This document shows positions 1-9,395 of a stretch of 64,000 nt of DNA, piece after piece (the stretch's first letter is position 1; each line of letters opens with the position of its first letter). The notes under the pieces were generated by a model. The model was not told the DNA's origin. It searched no databases and saw nothing but the letters and a program-made list of their open reading frames with translations. The stretch lies in the NCBI GenBank assembly GCA_902588315.1, contig CACIOP010000002.1, positions 1 through 64,000 on the forward strand, read 5' to 3'. The translations under genes were made by a program, and so were the position numbers. This DNA comes from an uncultured Pelagibacteraceae bacterium. Its GTDB lineage: Bacteria; Pseudomonadota; Alphaproteobacteria; Pelagibacterales; Pelagibacteraceae.

Positions 1-867
1 AACATAAATCTTAATATTAAAAGGGGTGAAATTTTTGCAATGCTTGGACCAAATGGCGCAGGAAAAACAACTCTAATAAGTATTATTTGCGGGATAGTAA
101 GACCATCTTCTGGAAAGGTTACAGTAGACGAATTTGATATAATTGATGATTATAGAGAAACAAGGTCAAAAATTGGTTTAGTTCCACAAGAGCTTACTCT
201 AGAACAATTTGAAACCGTATTTAATAACGTTTCCTATTCTAGAGGTTTGTACGGAAAGAAACCTAACGCAAAACATATTGAGAAAGTTTTAAAAGATTTA
301 AGTTTATGGGATAAAAAAGATTTAAGACTTAGACAATTGTCTGGAGGAATGAAAAGAAGGGTTTTGATTGCAAAAGCATTATCTCATGAACCAACTATTT
401 TGTTTTTAGATGAACCAACTGCTGGTGTAGATGTTGAGTTAAGACAAGACATGTGGAAAGTTGTTGAGAGTTTAAGAAAAACTGGTGTTACAATAATTTT
501 AACCACACACTATATAGAAGAGGCAGAGGCTATTGCGGATAGAGTTGGAGTAATCAATCAAGGAGAAATCATAGTTGTTGATGAAACAAAAGAATTATTA
601 AAGAAAATGGGTCATAAGAAACTTACAGTAGACTTACAGGAAGAGGTCAAAGAAATACCAAGTAGTTTAGTAAAATATAATCTTGAGATCGGAAAAGATA
701 AAATGTCAATTGATTATACTTATAACGTTCAAGCAAAACAAACAGGTATTACAAATTTGCTTCAAGATTTAAAAGATGCAGGATTTAAACTTAAAGATCT
801 AAAAACAGAACAGAGTACTTTAGAAAAGATTTTTGTAAGTTTAGTAAAGGAAAACAATGAAATTTAA
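1..867 (+). CDS. ABC-2 type transporter ATP-binding subunit (NodI/CcmA-like), 5' partial
   Basis: The reading frame is open from the first base, so the true start lies upstream of the window; the ATG at 40 is internal because it falls just before the Walker A motif. Walker A (GPNGAGKTT, about bases 46-72), a Q-loop (VPQE), the ABC signature LSGGMKRR, Walker B (ILFLDEPT) and the H-loop histidine (TTHY) are all present and in order. The roughly 100 residues after the nucleotide-binding domain match the accessory C-terminus typical of ABC-2 drug or polysaccharide exporters. It overlaps the next gene, its membrane partner, by 11 bases, so the two form an ATP-driven exporter. The substrate cannot be read from sequence. 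Confidence 0.9.
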   Translation, partial: NINLNIKRGEIFAMLGPNGAGKTTLISIICGIVRPSSGKVTVDEFDIIDDYRETRSKIGLVPQELTLEQFETVFNNVSYSRGLYGKKPNAKHIEKVLKDLSLWDKKDLRLRQLSGGMKRRVLIAKALSHEPTILFLDEPTAGVDVELRQDMWKVVESLRKTGVTIILTTHYIEEAEAIADRVGVINQGEIIVVDETKELLKKMGHKKLTVDLQEEVKEIPSSLVKYNLEIGKDKMSIDYTYNVQAKQTGITNLLQDLKDAGFKLKDLKTEQSTLEKIFVSLVKENNEI

Positions 868-1624
868 TTATTACGCATTTAAAGCAATTTATCTTCATGA
901 GATGGATAGGTTTAGAAGAACATTGATGCAATCTTTATTATCACCTGTTTTATCTACCTCTTTATATTTTATAGTTTTTGGCTCAGTAATTGGAGGATAT
1001 GTTGAAAATATTGATGGCATTAGTTATGGATCATACATCGTACCTGGTTTGTTGATGCTTACATTATTAACCCAATCAATTAGTAACACGTCTTTCGGTA
1101 TTTTTTTTCCTAAATTTAATGGAACAATTTATGAAATTTTAGCTGCACCAATTTCAACGCTAGAAATAGTTCTTGCATTTGTTGGTGCAGGAGCAACCAA
1201 AACTTTAATTGTAGGTTGCATGATATTTATTACTTCAACTTTTTTTGTTGAAGTTGAAGTACAATTTCCAATATTAATGATTTTTCTTTTAATATTAGTT
1301 TCATTTACTTTTGCATTATTTGGATTTTTAATTGGATTAATGAGTTCTAATTTCGAACAAATGTCAATCATACCTACTCTTGTTATAACTCCAATGGTTT
1401 TTTTAGGTGGAAGCTTATATTCCTTAGATATGCTTCCTGAGTTTTGGCAAATAGTTACTTATTTTAATCCAGTAGTATATTTGATCAATGGATTAAGATT
1501 TTCATTTTATGGAGTATCAGATTTTAATATATGGATAAGTATTAGTTTAATGTTAAGCTTTTTGATTATCTGTATAGTGATAGTAACAACTCTTCTTAAA
1601 AAAGGTTATAATATAAAAGCATAA
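857..1624 (+). CDS. ABC-2 type transporter permease (NodJ-like)
   Basis: 255 residues with about six hydrophobic segments and an N-terminal cytoplasmic stretch rich in charged residues ([12 protein letters not shown]), the pattern of ABC-2 permeases. The conserved region near residue 180-200 ([20 protein letters not shown], then [13 protein letters not shown]) is the typical ABC-2/NodJ signature before the last membrane segment. It starts inside the end of the ATPase gene, implying translational coupling. Together they should form a two-plus-two exporter in the inner membrane. The substrate is unknown; NodJ proper exports lipo-oligosaccharide, but the family is broad. Confidence 0.88.
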   Translation: MKFNYYAFKAIYLHEMDRFRRTLMQSLLSPVLSTSLYFIVFGSVIGGYVENIDGISYGSYIVPGLLMLTLLTQSISNTSFGIFFPKFNGTIYEILAAPISTLEIVLAFVGAGATKTLIVGCMIFITSTFFVEVEVQFPILMIFLLILVSFTFALFGFLIGLMSSNFEQMSIIPTLVITPMVFLGGSLYSLDMLPEFWQIVTYFNPVVYLINGLRFSFYGVSDFNIWISISLMLSFLIICIVIVTTLLKKGYNIKA

Positions 1625-1627
1625 ATA

Positions 1628-1792
1628 ATGATTAAATATATTCTTCCAGCTATAATTATTTTTTTAATAGTATTATTCTGGGAAAAAATTACTGAGTTTG
1701 TAGAAAAAAAATTTAATATTAAGCTTAATTATATTGTTGTTAGCTCTATTATTGCTGCAATAGCGGTAATTCTTTTACTCCTAAATTACTAG
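1628..1792 (+). CDS. Small two-helix membrane protein (54 aa)
   Basis: ATG at 1628 lies 3 bases after the exporter permease stop and the frame runs 54 codons to TAG at 1790-1792, 5 bases before the next gene. The protein has two hydrophobic helices (about residues 4-17 and 36-53) separated by a charged loop (WEKITEFVEKKFNIK). The tight spacing on both sides supports a real gene in the same operon. I do not recognise the family; it could be an accessory to the ABC exporter. Confidence 0.6.
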   Translation: MIKYILPAIIIFLIVLFWEKITEFVEKKFNIKLNYIVVSSIIAAIAVILLLLNY

Positions 1793-1797
1793 GGTTC

Positions 1798-2067
1798 ATG
1801 AACAATCTGGAAGTTACAAATTTTAAAATTGAGGAAACTCAGGGAGTTTTTACCTTTAAAAATGAAAATACAACACTAGGCTTTGTTAGATTTAATGAAA
1901 AAGGTGAGGTAGAATATATTTTTGTTAATCCAATTTTTAGAAAACAAGGGTTAGCAACTAAACTATTACAATTAGTAAAGCAAAAAACTGGAAAAGAAAT
2001 AATACTTCAGGAACCAATTAGCCCTTTAGGATCTAAATTATTAAAATCATTATATAAATGGAAATAA
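1798..2067 (+). CDS. Small GNAT-type N-acetyltransferase (YjdJ-like)
   Basis: 89 residues. The segment GEVEYIFVNPIFRKQGLATKL matches the GNAT acetyl-CoA site: a beta strand, then V-x-P-x-x-R-x-x-G-L-A-x-x-L. The length matches the short COG2388/YjdJ type, which acylates small molecules or protein amino groups; the substrate is not known. It overlaps the following permease gene by 10 bases, so it belongs to the same transcription unit. Confidence 0.8.
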   Translation: MNNLEVTNFKIEETQGVFTFKNENTTLGFVRFNEKGEVEYIFVNPIFRKQGLATKLLQLVKQKTGKEIILQEPISPLGSKLLKSLYKWK

Positions 2068-2804
2068 ACTTATTATTTTTTTTCACAGTTGTTCCAGCCA
2101 TAATTTTATACGGAATTGCAAAATCAGGCCTAGGTGGATCCATGACTTTAATTTCTGTTCCATTAATGACAATAGTGATGCCGCTAAATCAAGCTTTAGG
2201 AATTATTTTACCTATTTTAATATTTTCAGATTTCATTGCTGTTTATAAATATAGAAAGGAATTTGACTTAGGAACTTTAAAATTAATGGTTCCATTTGCA
2301 GCTATTGGTATAATTATTGGATCATTAACTTTTTCATATTTTTCAGAGGAATTACTAAAATTCATAATTGGAGTTATGGGCTTCTTGTTTGCTGGTCATT
2401 ATTTTTTTTTTAAAAAAGACAAAGAAAAAAAATCAGAAAAAAAATTTTTTAAAGGTGGTATTTGTTCGGTAGTTGCAGGATTTACAAGTTTTTGCGTTCA
2501 TGCAGGAGGAACTCCAACTAGCCTTTATTTACTTCCACTTAGAATGAAAAAAGAAATTTATGTAGGTACAAGAATATTTTTTTTCACTTTCGTAAACTTA
2601 ATTAAACTTCCATTATACATTAGTTTATCTATGACAAACTTTGAGTCTTTTAAACAGTCAGCAACATTGTTTCCGGTTGCATTACTTGGAATATTAATTG
2701 GATATCAATTACTTAAAATTATAGAGGAAAAATTATTTTACAATATTTTATATGCTTTAATTTTTGTTACTAGCGCAAAGCTTCTGTATGATTACCTGGT
2801 ATGA
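2058..2804 (+). CDS. TSUP (TauE/SafE) family membrane permease
   Basis: 248 residues with about eight hydrophobic segments in two related halves. The first half begins with a glycine-rich helix (GIAKSGLGGSMTLISVPLM) and the second repeats the pattern (GFTSFCVHAGGTPTSLYLL), the diagnostic internal repeat of the TauE/SafE family. Family members move small organic acids, sulfite or sulfonates, usually outward. It starts inside the acetyltransferase gene. A second TSUP protein occurs at 29235-30314 beside sulfonate genes; this copy has no sulfur context, so its substrate is open. Confidence 0.85.
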   Translation: MEINLLFFFTVVPAIILYGIAKSGLGGSMTLISVPLMTIVMPLNQALGIILPILIFSDFIAVYKYRKEFDLGTLKLMVPFAAIGIIIGSLTFSYFSEELLKFIIGVMGFLFAGHYFFFKKDKEKKSEKKFFKGGICSVVAGFTSFCVHAGGTPTSLYLLPLRMKKEIYVGTRIFFFTFVNLIKLPLYISLSMTNFESFKQSATLFPVALLGILIGYQLLKIIEEKLFYNILYALIFVTSAKLLYDYLV

Positions 2805-2857
2805 TTTAATAACGCATTAAAATTTTAAATAAATATTAGATAATAATTATTATAAAA

Positions 2858-3412
2858 ATGAAAAAAAAATTTAAACCAAGAATTAAAGCAAGATTAAGAA
2901 AAAATAGACAAGCGTTAAATAAAAATATTGATAATTTTTTTGGATGGGTTAAAGGTGCAAAACTTGTTGAGCTTAAAGAGTGTAATCCTGAAGAGGATCC
3001 TGTTAGACCAGAATTAGATAACAAGTTTAGAACAGGATATGGAAGAAAGATTTTTGGTGTCGAATATCAAGGAGAAATTCATGCTGTAATGTGTTTTGCT
3101 TATACAAATGAAATTCCAAAAAGTGTTGAAGAGTTAGAAAAATTAAGCACTGATGCATTTCTTCAAACAGCAATGAGAGATCAATCAGGTGGTCAAATAG
3201 CAATTGCTTATACTGTCTGGTCCAAAAAAAAGGGTGGGGGAAAATTAATTGTAAAAGAAGTATTTAAAAATATAAAAAAATCTAATCATTTAAATAGATT
3301 GGTAACCCTTTCACCTTTAACAGAAATGGCAACAAATTTTCATGAGAGAAATGGTGCTAAATTAATTCAAATTAATGAAACAACACAAAATTTTGAATAT
3401 AAAGTTATGTAA
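2858..3412 (+). CDS. Uncharacterised protein, possibly GNAT-fold (184 aa)
   Basis: A cytosolic protein with a very basic N-terminus (KKKFKPRIKARLRKNRQA) and no signal peptide. The second half has a GNAT-like course: a strand (IAIAYTVWSKK), a glycine-rich turn followed by a helix (KKGGGKLIVKEVFKNIKK), then VTLSPLTEMATNFHERNGA, resembling the last helix of acetyltransferases (x-x-F-Y-x-x-x-G-F/A). That assignment is inference from fold pattern only. It lies 2 bases before the SOUL protein gene. Confidence 0.6.
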   Translation: MKKKFKPRIKARLRKNRQALNKNIDNFFGWVKGAKLVELKECNPEEDPVRPELDNKFRTGYGRKIFGVEYQGEIHAVMCFAYTNEIPKSVEELEKLSTDAFLQTAMRDQSGGQIAIAYTVWSKKKGGGKLIVKEVFKNIKKSNHLNRLVTLSPLTEMATNFHERNGAKLIQINETTQNFEYKVM

Positions 3413-3414
3413 CA

Positions 3415-3981
3415 ATGAAAATTATTAATCTTTATTTTATAGTATTTTGTACTTTATTTATTTTACATTATTCTGCAGTTATGGCTTACGAAGAAGCAAA
3501 TTATGAAGTTGTCTCTAAAAATGAAGTTTATGAGATTAGAAAATATTCTGATCGTTTAGCGGTGGAAACAATGACATCTGGAATAGATAGTAATTTTAGA
3601 AAGTTATTTAATTACATTTCAGGCAGAAACGATACCCAAGAGAAAATTAAAATGACTACCCCAGTTACTCAGGTTGAGAAAAATGGAAATATGAGTATGC
3701 AATTTTACTTGCCCTCTAAATTTAATTCAGAAAATGCACCAAAACCTAGTAGGGAAGACGTTAAAATTGTTAATATCGAAGGAGGACACTACGCGGTGTT
3801 AAGATATTCTGGACGAGCATCAGATGGAAACTTTCTTAAGCACAAAGAAATTTTAGAAAAAGAGTTACAAAAAAATAATATATTAATTATAAGCCCACCA
3901 ATTAGAGCAACCTATGATAGCCCATTTACTCTACCAATGAATAGAAGAAATGAGGCTATGTTTAAAGTGGAATTAAATTGA
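3415..3981 (+). CDS. SOUL-family heme-binding-like protein, exported
   Basis: 188 residues with an N-terminal signal sequence ending near ALA-like residues before MAYEEANYEV. The segments YEVVSKNEVYEIRKY and KIKMTTPVTQ are the hallmark of the SOUL/HBP family, as is the C-terminal pattern TYDSPFTLPMNRRNEAMF. Family members bind heme or similar tetrapyrroles. In bacteria the role is not well established; here it would act in the periplasm. Its stop overlaps the TTG start of the next gene by 4 bases. Confidence 0.88.
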   Translation: MKIINLYFIVFCTLFILHYSAVMAYEEANYEVVSKNEVYEIRKYSDRLAVETMTSGIDSNFRKLFNYISGRNDTQEKIKMTTPVTQVEKNGNMSMQFYLPSKFNSENAPKPSREDVKIVNIEGGHYAVLRYSGRASDGNFLKHKEILEKELQKNNILIISPPIRATYDSPFTLPMNRRNEAMFKVELN

Positions 3982-4394
3982 AGAAATCAAAATTTAAAGC
4001 GATGGTGCTATCTTGTATGGATCCAAGATTTCAACATTTAGTACATAATTATTTAAAGAAAAAAAAATTAATAGGAAAATACAGTGCATTCACAATTGCA
4101 GGTGCAGCTGTTGGTGTTACACATAATAAATTCAAAAAATGGCATAAAACGTTTTATGATAATTTAGGAACCTCTATTCAATTACATAAAATAGAAAAAT
4201 TAATTGTCATTAATCATAAAGATTGTGGTGCAGCTAAAATTGCTAATGGAAATAAAGAATTTAGTCCGGTAAATGAAAAAAAAATTCATAAAGAGTCGTT
4301 TTCTAAAATTAAAAAACAAATAAAAAAAAGATTTCCAAAATTGAAAGTAGAATTAAATTTAATTTCTTTGGATAGTAAAATTACTAAATTCTAA
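3978..4394 (+). CDS. Short beta-carbonic-anhydrase-like protein
   Basis: 138 residues starting with TTG at 3978, which shares TTGA with the stop of the SOUL gene. The pattern SCMDPRF (Cys13, Asp15, Arg17) and NHKDCGA (His80, Cys83) reproduces the zinc ligands and the Asp-Arg dyad of beta carbonic anhydrases, which interconvert CO2 and bicarbonate. The protein is much shorter than typical beta enzymes (about 200 residues) and lacks part of the usual middle region, so activity is uncertain. It abuts the convergent permease gene with no spacer (4394|4395). Confidence 0.72.
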   Translation: MKKSKFKAMVLSCMDPRFQHLVHNYLKKKKLIGKYSAFTIAGAAVGVTHNKFKKWHKTFYDNLGTSIQLHKIEKLIVINHKDCGAAKIANGNKEFSPVNEKKIHKESFSKIKKQIKKRFPKLKVELNLISLDSKITKF

Positions 4395-6929
4395 TTATTG
4401 ATTTCTTATTAGAGGATAAACTTTAGGATTTAGATATTTTAAGTTTGTTAGCAATATTAAAATTAAAGTAACAAAGCCGATTGAAAATCCTAAATAAATT
4501 AAAACTTTAAAGTCAAACATCCACACTAGCTCAAAAATATTTTCCATAATAAATTTTGAACCAATCACTGCAAAAAATATTGCAATTAAAATTACAGATT
4601 TAAAAATAATGATAAATTCAATTAATGATGAAAAAACAATTTGTTTTTTTGAAAAACCTAAAATTTTAAAGACTAAATTTTGATATTCTTTTACTTTTCC
4701 TTGAACCATAATTGCACTTGAAATTACTATTAACCCTATAACAATAGTAACCGCTGAGATTAAGGTAACTGCAATAAAAACTTTATTCAAAACAGCTGTA
4801 ACTTTTGATAAATAATCTGCAATTTTTATCATTGATAAACTCGGCATGATTTCAAGCATTTCAGTTTCATCAAATTTATTTGACTTAAATTTTGCAGTAG
4901 CCAAATATTCGTGTGGAATATTTTTTGCAAATTGAGGATTAAATAACATTGCAAAGTTGATGCTTAAATCTCGATAATCTACCTCTCTGAAATTAATTAT
5001 TTTTCCTTCAATTTCACGCCCATAAACATTTAAAGTAAAAATATCTCCTAACTGGATATTTAAATCTTTAGCAACTTTTGCATCTAAAGATATTTGAAGT
5101 TGATCTGGGTTTGATAAATCCCACCATTCACCTTGTAAAATTGGATTGTCTTCAGGTACATTTTCTACCCATGATGATCTTCGTTCGCTACCAATTACCC
5201 AGTAACTATCATTATCTGGTTTAATATAGGTGTTAGGATCTACACCATTAATTTTTACAATTCCAGAGGATACCATTGGCACAATTTCAATAGATGCATT
5301 TGGATCCATATTTAAAATACCTTGCTCAAATTTTTCTCTTTCTCCTTTTTGAATACCGACGAAGAAATAATCAGGTGCAATATCAGGAATAGATTTAGCA
5401 ATTTCTCTTTGAAAATTTGTACCAACTAAAGCCAATGTTAATAATAAAGTAACCCCTAAGCCAAGAGACATAACTGTAATGGGAGTTATACTTTTTGTTT
5501 GGGTAATATTTTTAATTGAAACTTTTAAAGAAATTATTGAACTAGATTTGAATTTTTTTAGGAAAAAGATGATTAATTTTGAAAGTAAGAAAAATACAAT
5601 TAAACACACAAAAAAAGCAGCAAAGTAGCCCAAGCTATAAGAAGGCTGTTCAGATCCAACTGTGAATAATAAAATTAAGATAGATAATAAAACAAAGCTT
5701 AGAACAACTGATCTTTTAGAATAATAAAATTGAAGATTTTGAAATACGTTTCTAAATAAATTAGACGCTTTTACTTGATCAATAGAACTGATTGTTGGGA
5801 TAGAAAAAATTACTAGAACCAATAATCCCACTAAAAATATTTTTAAAAAATTTAGCATAGAAAACACTGGATAAACATTCAATCCTAATCCATCGGATAA
5901 ATATTTATCTGCTATTGGAACAATTAAAAAACTCGATCCATAAGCAACAACAGTGATGATAAATAAAAGTATAAATAACTGCAGATAATATAGGGTTTTA
6001 ATATCACCTGAATAAAAGCCAACTGCTTTTCGTACAGCTATCGACATGTTGTTTTGATTAATAAAAGAAAGCAGAGTATTTGCTATTCCAATACCTGCTA
6101 TCAACATTGCGCTGATAGATACGAGAGATAAAAATTGAGAAAAATTATTAATAATTCTCTTTATACCACTTGCAGAATTTTCAGGATATCTAAGTTTAAC
6201 TTTTTGATCTTCTTTAAATATTTCTTCAATTCGTTTCTCAATTTCCTCTGGTTTATCATTGTCATTAAACTTTACTTTATATTCATAGTTTAAAAAGCTT
6301 CCAATACCGTTTAGTTTTAAAATTTCTAAAGTTTGTTTTCCTGCTAAAGCCCAATCACCAAATGCAACAAATCCACTTACATCTGGTACTGATTTAATAA
6401 TTCCAATTACTGTAAAATTTTGATCTTGAACTTTTACTATTTCGTTAATTTTAATATTTAGGGTTTTTGATAAACTTTCATTGATCAGGATAGTATTAGG
6501 TTCTTTTTGCATTCTTTCATAAGCACCCATTGGTTCATAAACAACATTTCCATATAAAGGATATTTTTCATCCACAGTTTTAATTCTAGTAAATAATGAT
6601 TTATTTTTTTCTCTGCCAGTAGTTGAAAGCATAGTACTGAACTCAATCATTTGAGAAACAGTTGCAAACTCTTTTACTTTGTTAACTAGATCTAAATTTC
6701 CTTGATTACGATTGTAATCAATTTCTAAATCTCCACCTAAAAGTGCTTTAGCATTATCATTAAGTTCTTTTTTAAGACTATCTTCAATTGTGAAAATAGC
6801 ACTTAAGATAAAAAGACTTATAAATAGCGTAACAATGATACTAGAAATTTTATGATAATTTCTGCTTAAGTCTTTTAAAGCATATTTAAAAATCAAACTA
6901 AATTCTGAAGGATTATTTAATTTTTCCAT
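4395..6929 (-). CDS. ybbP: MacB/FtsX-type ABC transporter permease (YbbP-like)
   Basis: 844 residues. An N-terminal membrane helix is followed by a periplasmic domain, a block of three helices around residues 270-370, four or more central helices, a second periplasmic domain, and a second FtsX-like block at about residues 710-830. This doubled FtsX organisation is typical of the YbbP family, which pairs with a LolD-like ATPase. The proposed role of YbbAP is extraction or efflux of lipidic or hydrophobic molecules, in keeping with tesA next door. It overlaps ybbA by 17 bases. The YbbP name rests on architecture and the tesA-ybbA-ybbP gene order known from enterobacteria. Confidence 0.88.
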   Translation of the reverse strand: MEKLNNPSEFSLIFKYALKDLSRNYHKISSIIVTLFISLFILSAIFTIEDSLKKELNDNAKALLGGDLEIDYNRNQGNLDLVNKVKEFATVSQMIEFSTMLSTTGREKNKSLFTRIKTVDEKYPLYGNVVYEPMGAYERMQKEPNTILINESLSKTLNIKINEIVKVQDQNFTVIGIIKSVPDVSGFVAFGDWALAGKQTLEILKLNGIGSFLNYEYKVKFNDNDKPEEIEKRIEEIFKEDQKVKLRYPENSASGIKRIINNFSQFLSLVSISAMLIAGIGIANTLLSFINQNNMSIAVRKAVGFYSGDIKTLYYLQLFILLFIITVVAYGSSFLIVPIADKYLSDGLGLNVYPVFSMLNFLKIFLVGLLVLVIFSIPTISSIDQVKASNLFRNVFQNLQFYYSKRSVVLSFVLLSILILLFTVGSEQPSYSLGYFAAFFVCLIVFFLLSKLIIFFLKKFKSSSIISLKVSIKNITQTKSITPITVMSLGLGVTLLLTLALVGTNFQREIAKSIPDIAPDYFFVGIQKGEREKFEQGILNMDPNASIEIVPMVSSGIVKINGVDPNTYIKPDNDSYWVIGSERRSSWVENVPEDNPILQGEWWDLSNPDQLQISLDAKVAKDLNIQLGDIFTLNVYGREIEGKIINFREVDYRDLSINFAMLFNPQFAKNIPHEYLATAKFKSNKFDETEMLEIMPSLSMIKIADYLSKVTAVLNKVFIAVTLISAVTIVIGLIVISSAIMVQGKVKEYQNLVFKILGFSKKQIVFSSLIEFIIIFKSVILIAIFFAVIGSKFIMENIFELVWMFDFKVLIYLGFSIGFVTLILILLTNLKYLNPKVYPLIRNQ

Positions 6930-7578
6930 CTTTAATTTTTATTTTTCTTTTAGCTTTGTCAGCAAGTTTAGGATCATGAGTTACCATGATTAAAGACGAA
7001 CCTTCTTCTTTTACATATTTAAATAAAATATTTGCAATCATGATAGAATTTTCAGTATCTAAGTTTCCTGTTGGTTCATCTGCTAAGATTAATTCAGGTT
7101 TCATCGCAATTGCTCTAGCTATAGCAACTCGTTGCTGTTCACCACCAGATAATTGACTTGGCAAATTATTAAAACGATGTTTCAAACCAAATCGATCTAA
7201 TAAAATTTTAGATTCTTTTTCTGGATTTTTAAAATTATTAAGTTCAAGTGTTAAAGCGACATTTTCAACTGCTGTGTAATTAGGAATTAAATAAAACGAC
7301 TGAAATATTATTCCAATATTTTTCTTTCTTATCTCCGACACTTCATCTTCACTAAGGCCTGTTATTTCTTGATCATTAAAAATTATTTTACCAGAGGTTG
7401 GTTTTTCTAAGCCTCCAATTAACATTATTAAACTTGTTTTACCTGAGCCACTTTCCCCAACTACTGAAACAGTTTCTTTTTTCTTAATATTTAAATCAAT
7501 ATTCTTTAAAACACTGATACTATCTTTACCAGTTTGGTATTTGAGATTTATTTTTTTTAATTTAAGAAGAGTACTCAT
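6913..7578 (-). CDS. ybbA: LolD/YbbA-type ABC transporter ATP-binding protein
   Basis: Walker A ([10 protein letters not shown]), Q-loop ([10 protein letters not shown]), signature [14 protein letters not shown], Walker B ([12 protein letters not shown]) and H-loop (MVTHD) are all present; the LolD/MacB group is marked by the ADEPTGNLD motif. I choose the ATG at 7578 (221 aa) instead of the longer frame to 7626, because it gives the usual N-terminus ([14 protein letters not shown]) and avoids a long antisense overlap with tesA. It energises the YbbP permease. Its start codon and that of tesA share the palindrome CATG at 7576-7579. Confidence 0.9.
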   Translation of the reverse strand: MSTLLKLKKINLKYQTGKDSISVLKNIDLNIKKKETVSVVGESGSGKTSLIMLIGGLEKPTSGKIIFNDQEITGLSEDEVSEIRKKNIGIIFQSFYLIPNYTAVENVALTLELNNFKNPEKESKILLDRFGLKHRFNNLPSQLSGGEQQRVAIARAIAMKPELILADEPTGNLDTENSIMIANILFKYVKEEGSSLIMVTHDPKLADKAKRKIKIKDGKIK

Positions 7579-8188
7579 GAATAAAACTATATTTATTAAA
7601 ATTTTGATATTCTTTCTAGTGCACATAAACGCAAGTGCAATAGAAAAGGTAGTTTTATTTGGTGATAGTTTGATGGCTGGTTATGGATTACCTAAAGAAC
7701 ATCATTTATCAATAGTTTTAGAAAACAATCTTAAGCAAGCTGGGTTAAATATTAAAGTTATTAATGGAAGTGTCTCAGGAAGCACATCGTCAGGTGGATT
7801 GAATAGAGCAGATTGGAGTTTATCAGAGCCAGGTATTGATTTAATTATTTTAGGATTAGGAGCCAATGATATGCTTAGAGGAATTCAACCAGAAGAGACA
7901 GAAAGAAATTTAGAAAAAATAATAAATGTTGCACAGCATAAAAAAATTAAAATTATTTTAGCTGGAATGGTAGCGCCAGATACTCATGGTGAAAAATATA
8001 AAAAAGATTTTGATGCTATTTATCCAAAGTTATCAAAAAAATACAATTTAGCATTAATCCCATTTCTTCTTGAAGGAGTAGCATTAAACCCAAGCTTAAA
8101 TCAGCAAGATGGGATTCATCCAAATAAAGAAGGGACAATTAAAGTAAGTGAAACTATTAAAAAAAGTATTATTAGTATTTTAAATTAA
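7577..8188 (+). CDS. tesA: TesA-type SGNH esterase: acyl-CoA thioesterase I / lysophospholipase
   Basis: 203 residues from ATG 7577, preceded by an AAGAAG-like ribosome site and giving a clear signal peptide ([13 protein letters not shown]... ending ASA near residue 21). SGNH blocks: GDSLMAGYG (Ser31), Gly64 in NGS, GLGANDML (Asn97) and DGIHPN (Asp178, His181). The enzyme hydrolyses thioesters and esters of long-chain acyl groups in the periplasm. The divergent arrangement with ybbA-ybbP is the same as in E. coli. Confidence 0.92.
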   Translation: MNKTIFIKILIFFLVHINASAIEKVVLFGDSLMAGYGLPKEHHLSIVLENNLKQAGLNIKVINGSVSGSTSSGGLNRADWSLSEPGIDLIILGLGANDMLRGIQPEETERNLEKIINVAQHKKIKIILAGMVAPDTHGEKYKKDFDAIYPKLSKKYNLALIPFLLEGVALNPSLNQQDGIHPNKEGTIKVSETIKKSIISILN

Positions 8189-8226
8189 CCGAAGACTCTA
8201 ATTCTAATATTTGATAATATTTAATT

Positions 8227-8775
8227 ATGAAGAAGTTTCTCTTAATAGTTTTGTTTTATTTATTTTCACAAGTTAGCTCATTAGCAAATGAAAGAGACAC
8301 TAAACTGAACCAGTTATTTAATGAGTTAAAAGCAAATAAATCAAAAGTAGCTTTTATAATTGAACAAGAAATTTGGGCCTTGTGGAGTACTCATCCAACA
8401 GATGAAAGACTTACTGCGAGATTAGAGGAGGGTTCTCAATTTGTGAGAGATCAAAACTATATAAAAGCAAAAGATATTTTTACTGAGGTTATTAATCTAG
8501 ATCAAAATTGGGCTGAAGCTTGGAATAAAAGAGCAACTGTGCTTTATATGCTAGGAGAATTTGAAAAATCTCAAAATGATATTGATCAAGTATTAGCCTT
8601 AGAACAAAGACACTTTGGAGCTTTAGCTGGGCAGGGTTTAGTAAATATTCAGCTAAAGAATTATGAAAAAGCAATAAGAAGTTATGAGCAAGCGCAAGAA
8701 ATTTACCCTGCTATGAGATCACCAAAAATAATGATTAAGCAAATAGAAAAATTAATGAAACAACAAACAATATAA
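8227..8775 (+). CDS. Exported TPR-repeat protein
   Basis: 182 residues with a signal peptide (FLLIVLFYLFSQVSSLANE). Tetratricopeptide-like helices occupy about residues 70-170, seen in the spaced motifs NYIKAKDIFTEVINLDQNW, AEAWNKRATVLYMLGE and YEKAIRSYEQAQEIYP. TPR domains bind partner proteins; the partner is unknown. The stop overlaps the start of the SRAP gene by one base (TAATG), implying co-translation. A lipoprotein cysteine is not seen, so a soluble periplasmic protein is likely. Confidence 0.82.
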   Translation: MKKFLLIVLFYLFSQVSSLANERDTKLNQLFNELKANKSKVAFIIEQEIWALWSTHPTDERLTARLEEGSQFVRDQNYIKAKDIFTEVINLDQNWAEAWNKRATVLYMLGEFEKSQNDIDQVLALEQRHFGALAGQGLVNIQLKNYEKAIRSYEQAQEIYPAMRSPKIMIKQIEKLMKQQTI

Positions 8776-9395
8776 TGTGTGGAAGATACGTAGTAAAAAA
8801 CCCCGTAACAAAAACAAATAAATTAGTAAAATCTGCAATTCAGGTTGAAGATACTGAAAACTATAACGCTCATCCATATCAAAAACTGCCAGTGATAAAA
8901 AAATATAAAAATGGAAATACTTTAGAAAATTTACAATGGGGTTTAGTTCCTGGATGGGCTAAAGACAAAGATTTTAAAGCTTTGATTAATGCAAGACTTG
9001 AGACCATTGATGAAAAGGTTTCATTTAAAAAACTAATAAAAAACAATCGATGTGTTGCAGTTGCAGACGGTTTTTATGAGTGGAAAAGAGAGGAAAAAGA
9101 AAAAATGCCTCATTATTTTACGCGTGAAGATACTAATCCTATTTATTTTGCAGGAATCTTTGAAAATGATCAGTTCTGTTTGATTACAGAGGAAGCAAAA
9201 GAAAATATAAATGAAATTCATCACAGACAACCAGTTATTTTAAATCAAGTTGATATTAATCGTTATTTAAATTTAGAATTACAAGGTTCTACATTTTTAA
9301 AGGAACGTAAAATTCCTAATTTAATTTTTCATGAAGTTTCAAAAGATGTAAATAAGCCTACTAATAATAGCGCATCCTTAATTCAAAAAGTTTAA
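8775..9395 (+). CDS. yedK: SOS response-associated peptidase (YedK/HMCES, SRAP domain)
   Basis: 206 residues beginning MCGRY. After methionine removal Cys2 becomes N-terminal and forms a thiazolidine crosslink with abasic sites in single-stranded DNA, as established for YedK/HMCES. Further SRAP marks are WGLVPGWA, INARLET, ADGFYEW (catalytic Glu) and the histidine of IHHRQPVIL. It protects abasic sites during replication. An AT-rich genome that also encodes a family-5 uracil glycosylase (48608-49303) would need to handle abasic sites. The convergent yajQ gene follows with no spacer. Confidence 0.92.
   Translation: MCGRYVVKNPVTKTNKLVKSAIQVEDTENYNAHPYQKLPVIKKYKNGNTLENLQWGLVPGWAKDKDFKALINARLETIDEKVSFKKLIKNNRCVAVADGFYEWKREEKEKMPHYFTREDTNPIYFAGIFENDQFCLITEEAKENINEIHHRQPVILNQVDINRYLNLELQGSTFLKERKIPNLIFHEVSKDVNKPTNNSASLIQKV

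Noticed and set aside
7579-7626. N-terminal extension of ybbA up to 7626
   Set aside because: It would run antisense through the tesA signal peptide and adds residues not found in the ABC family.
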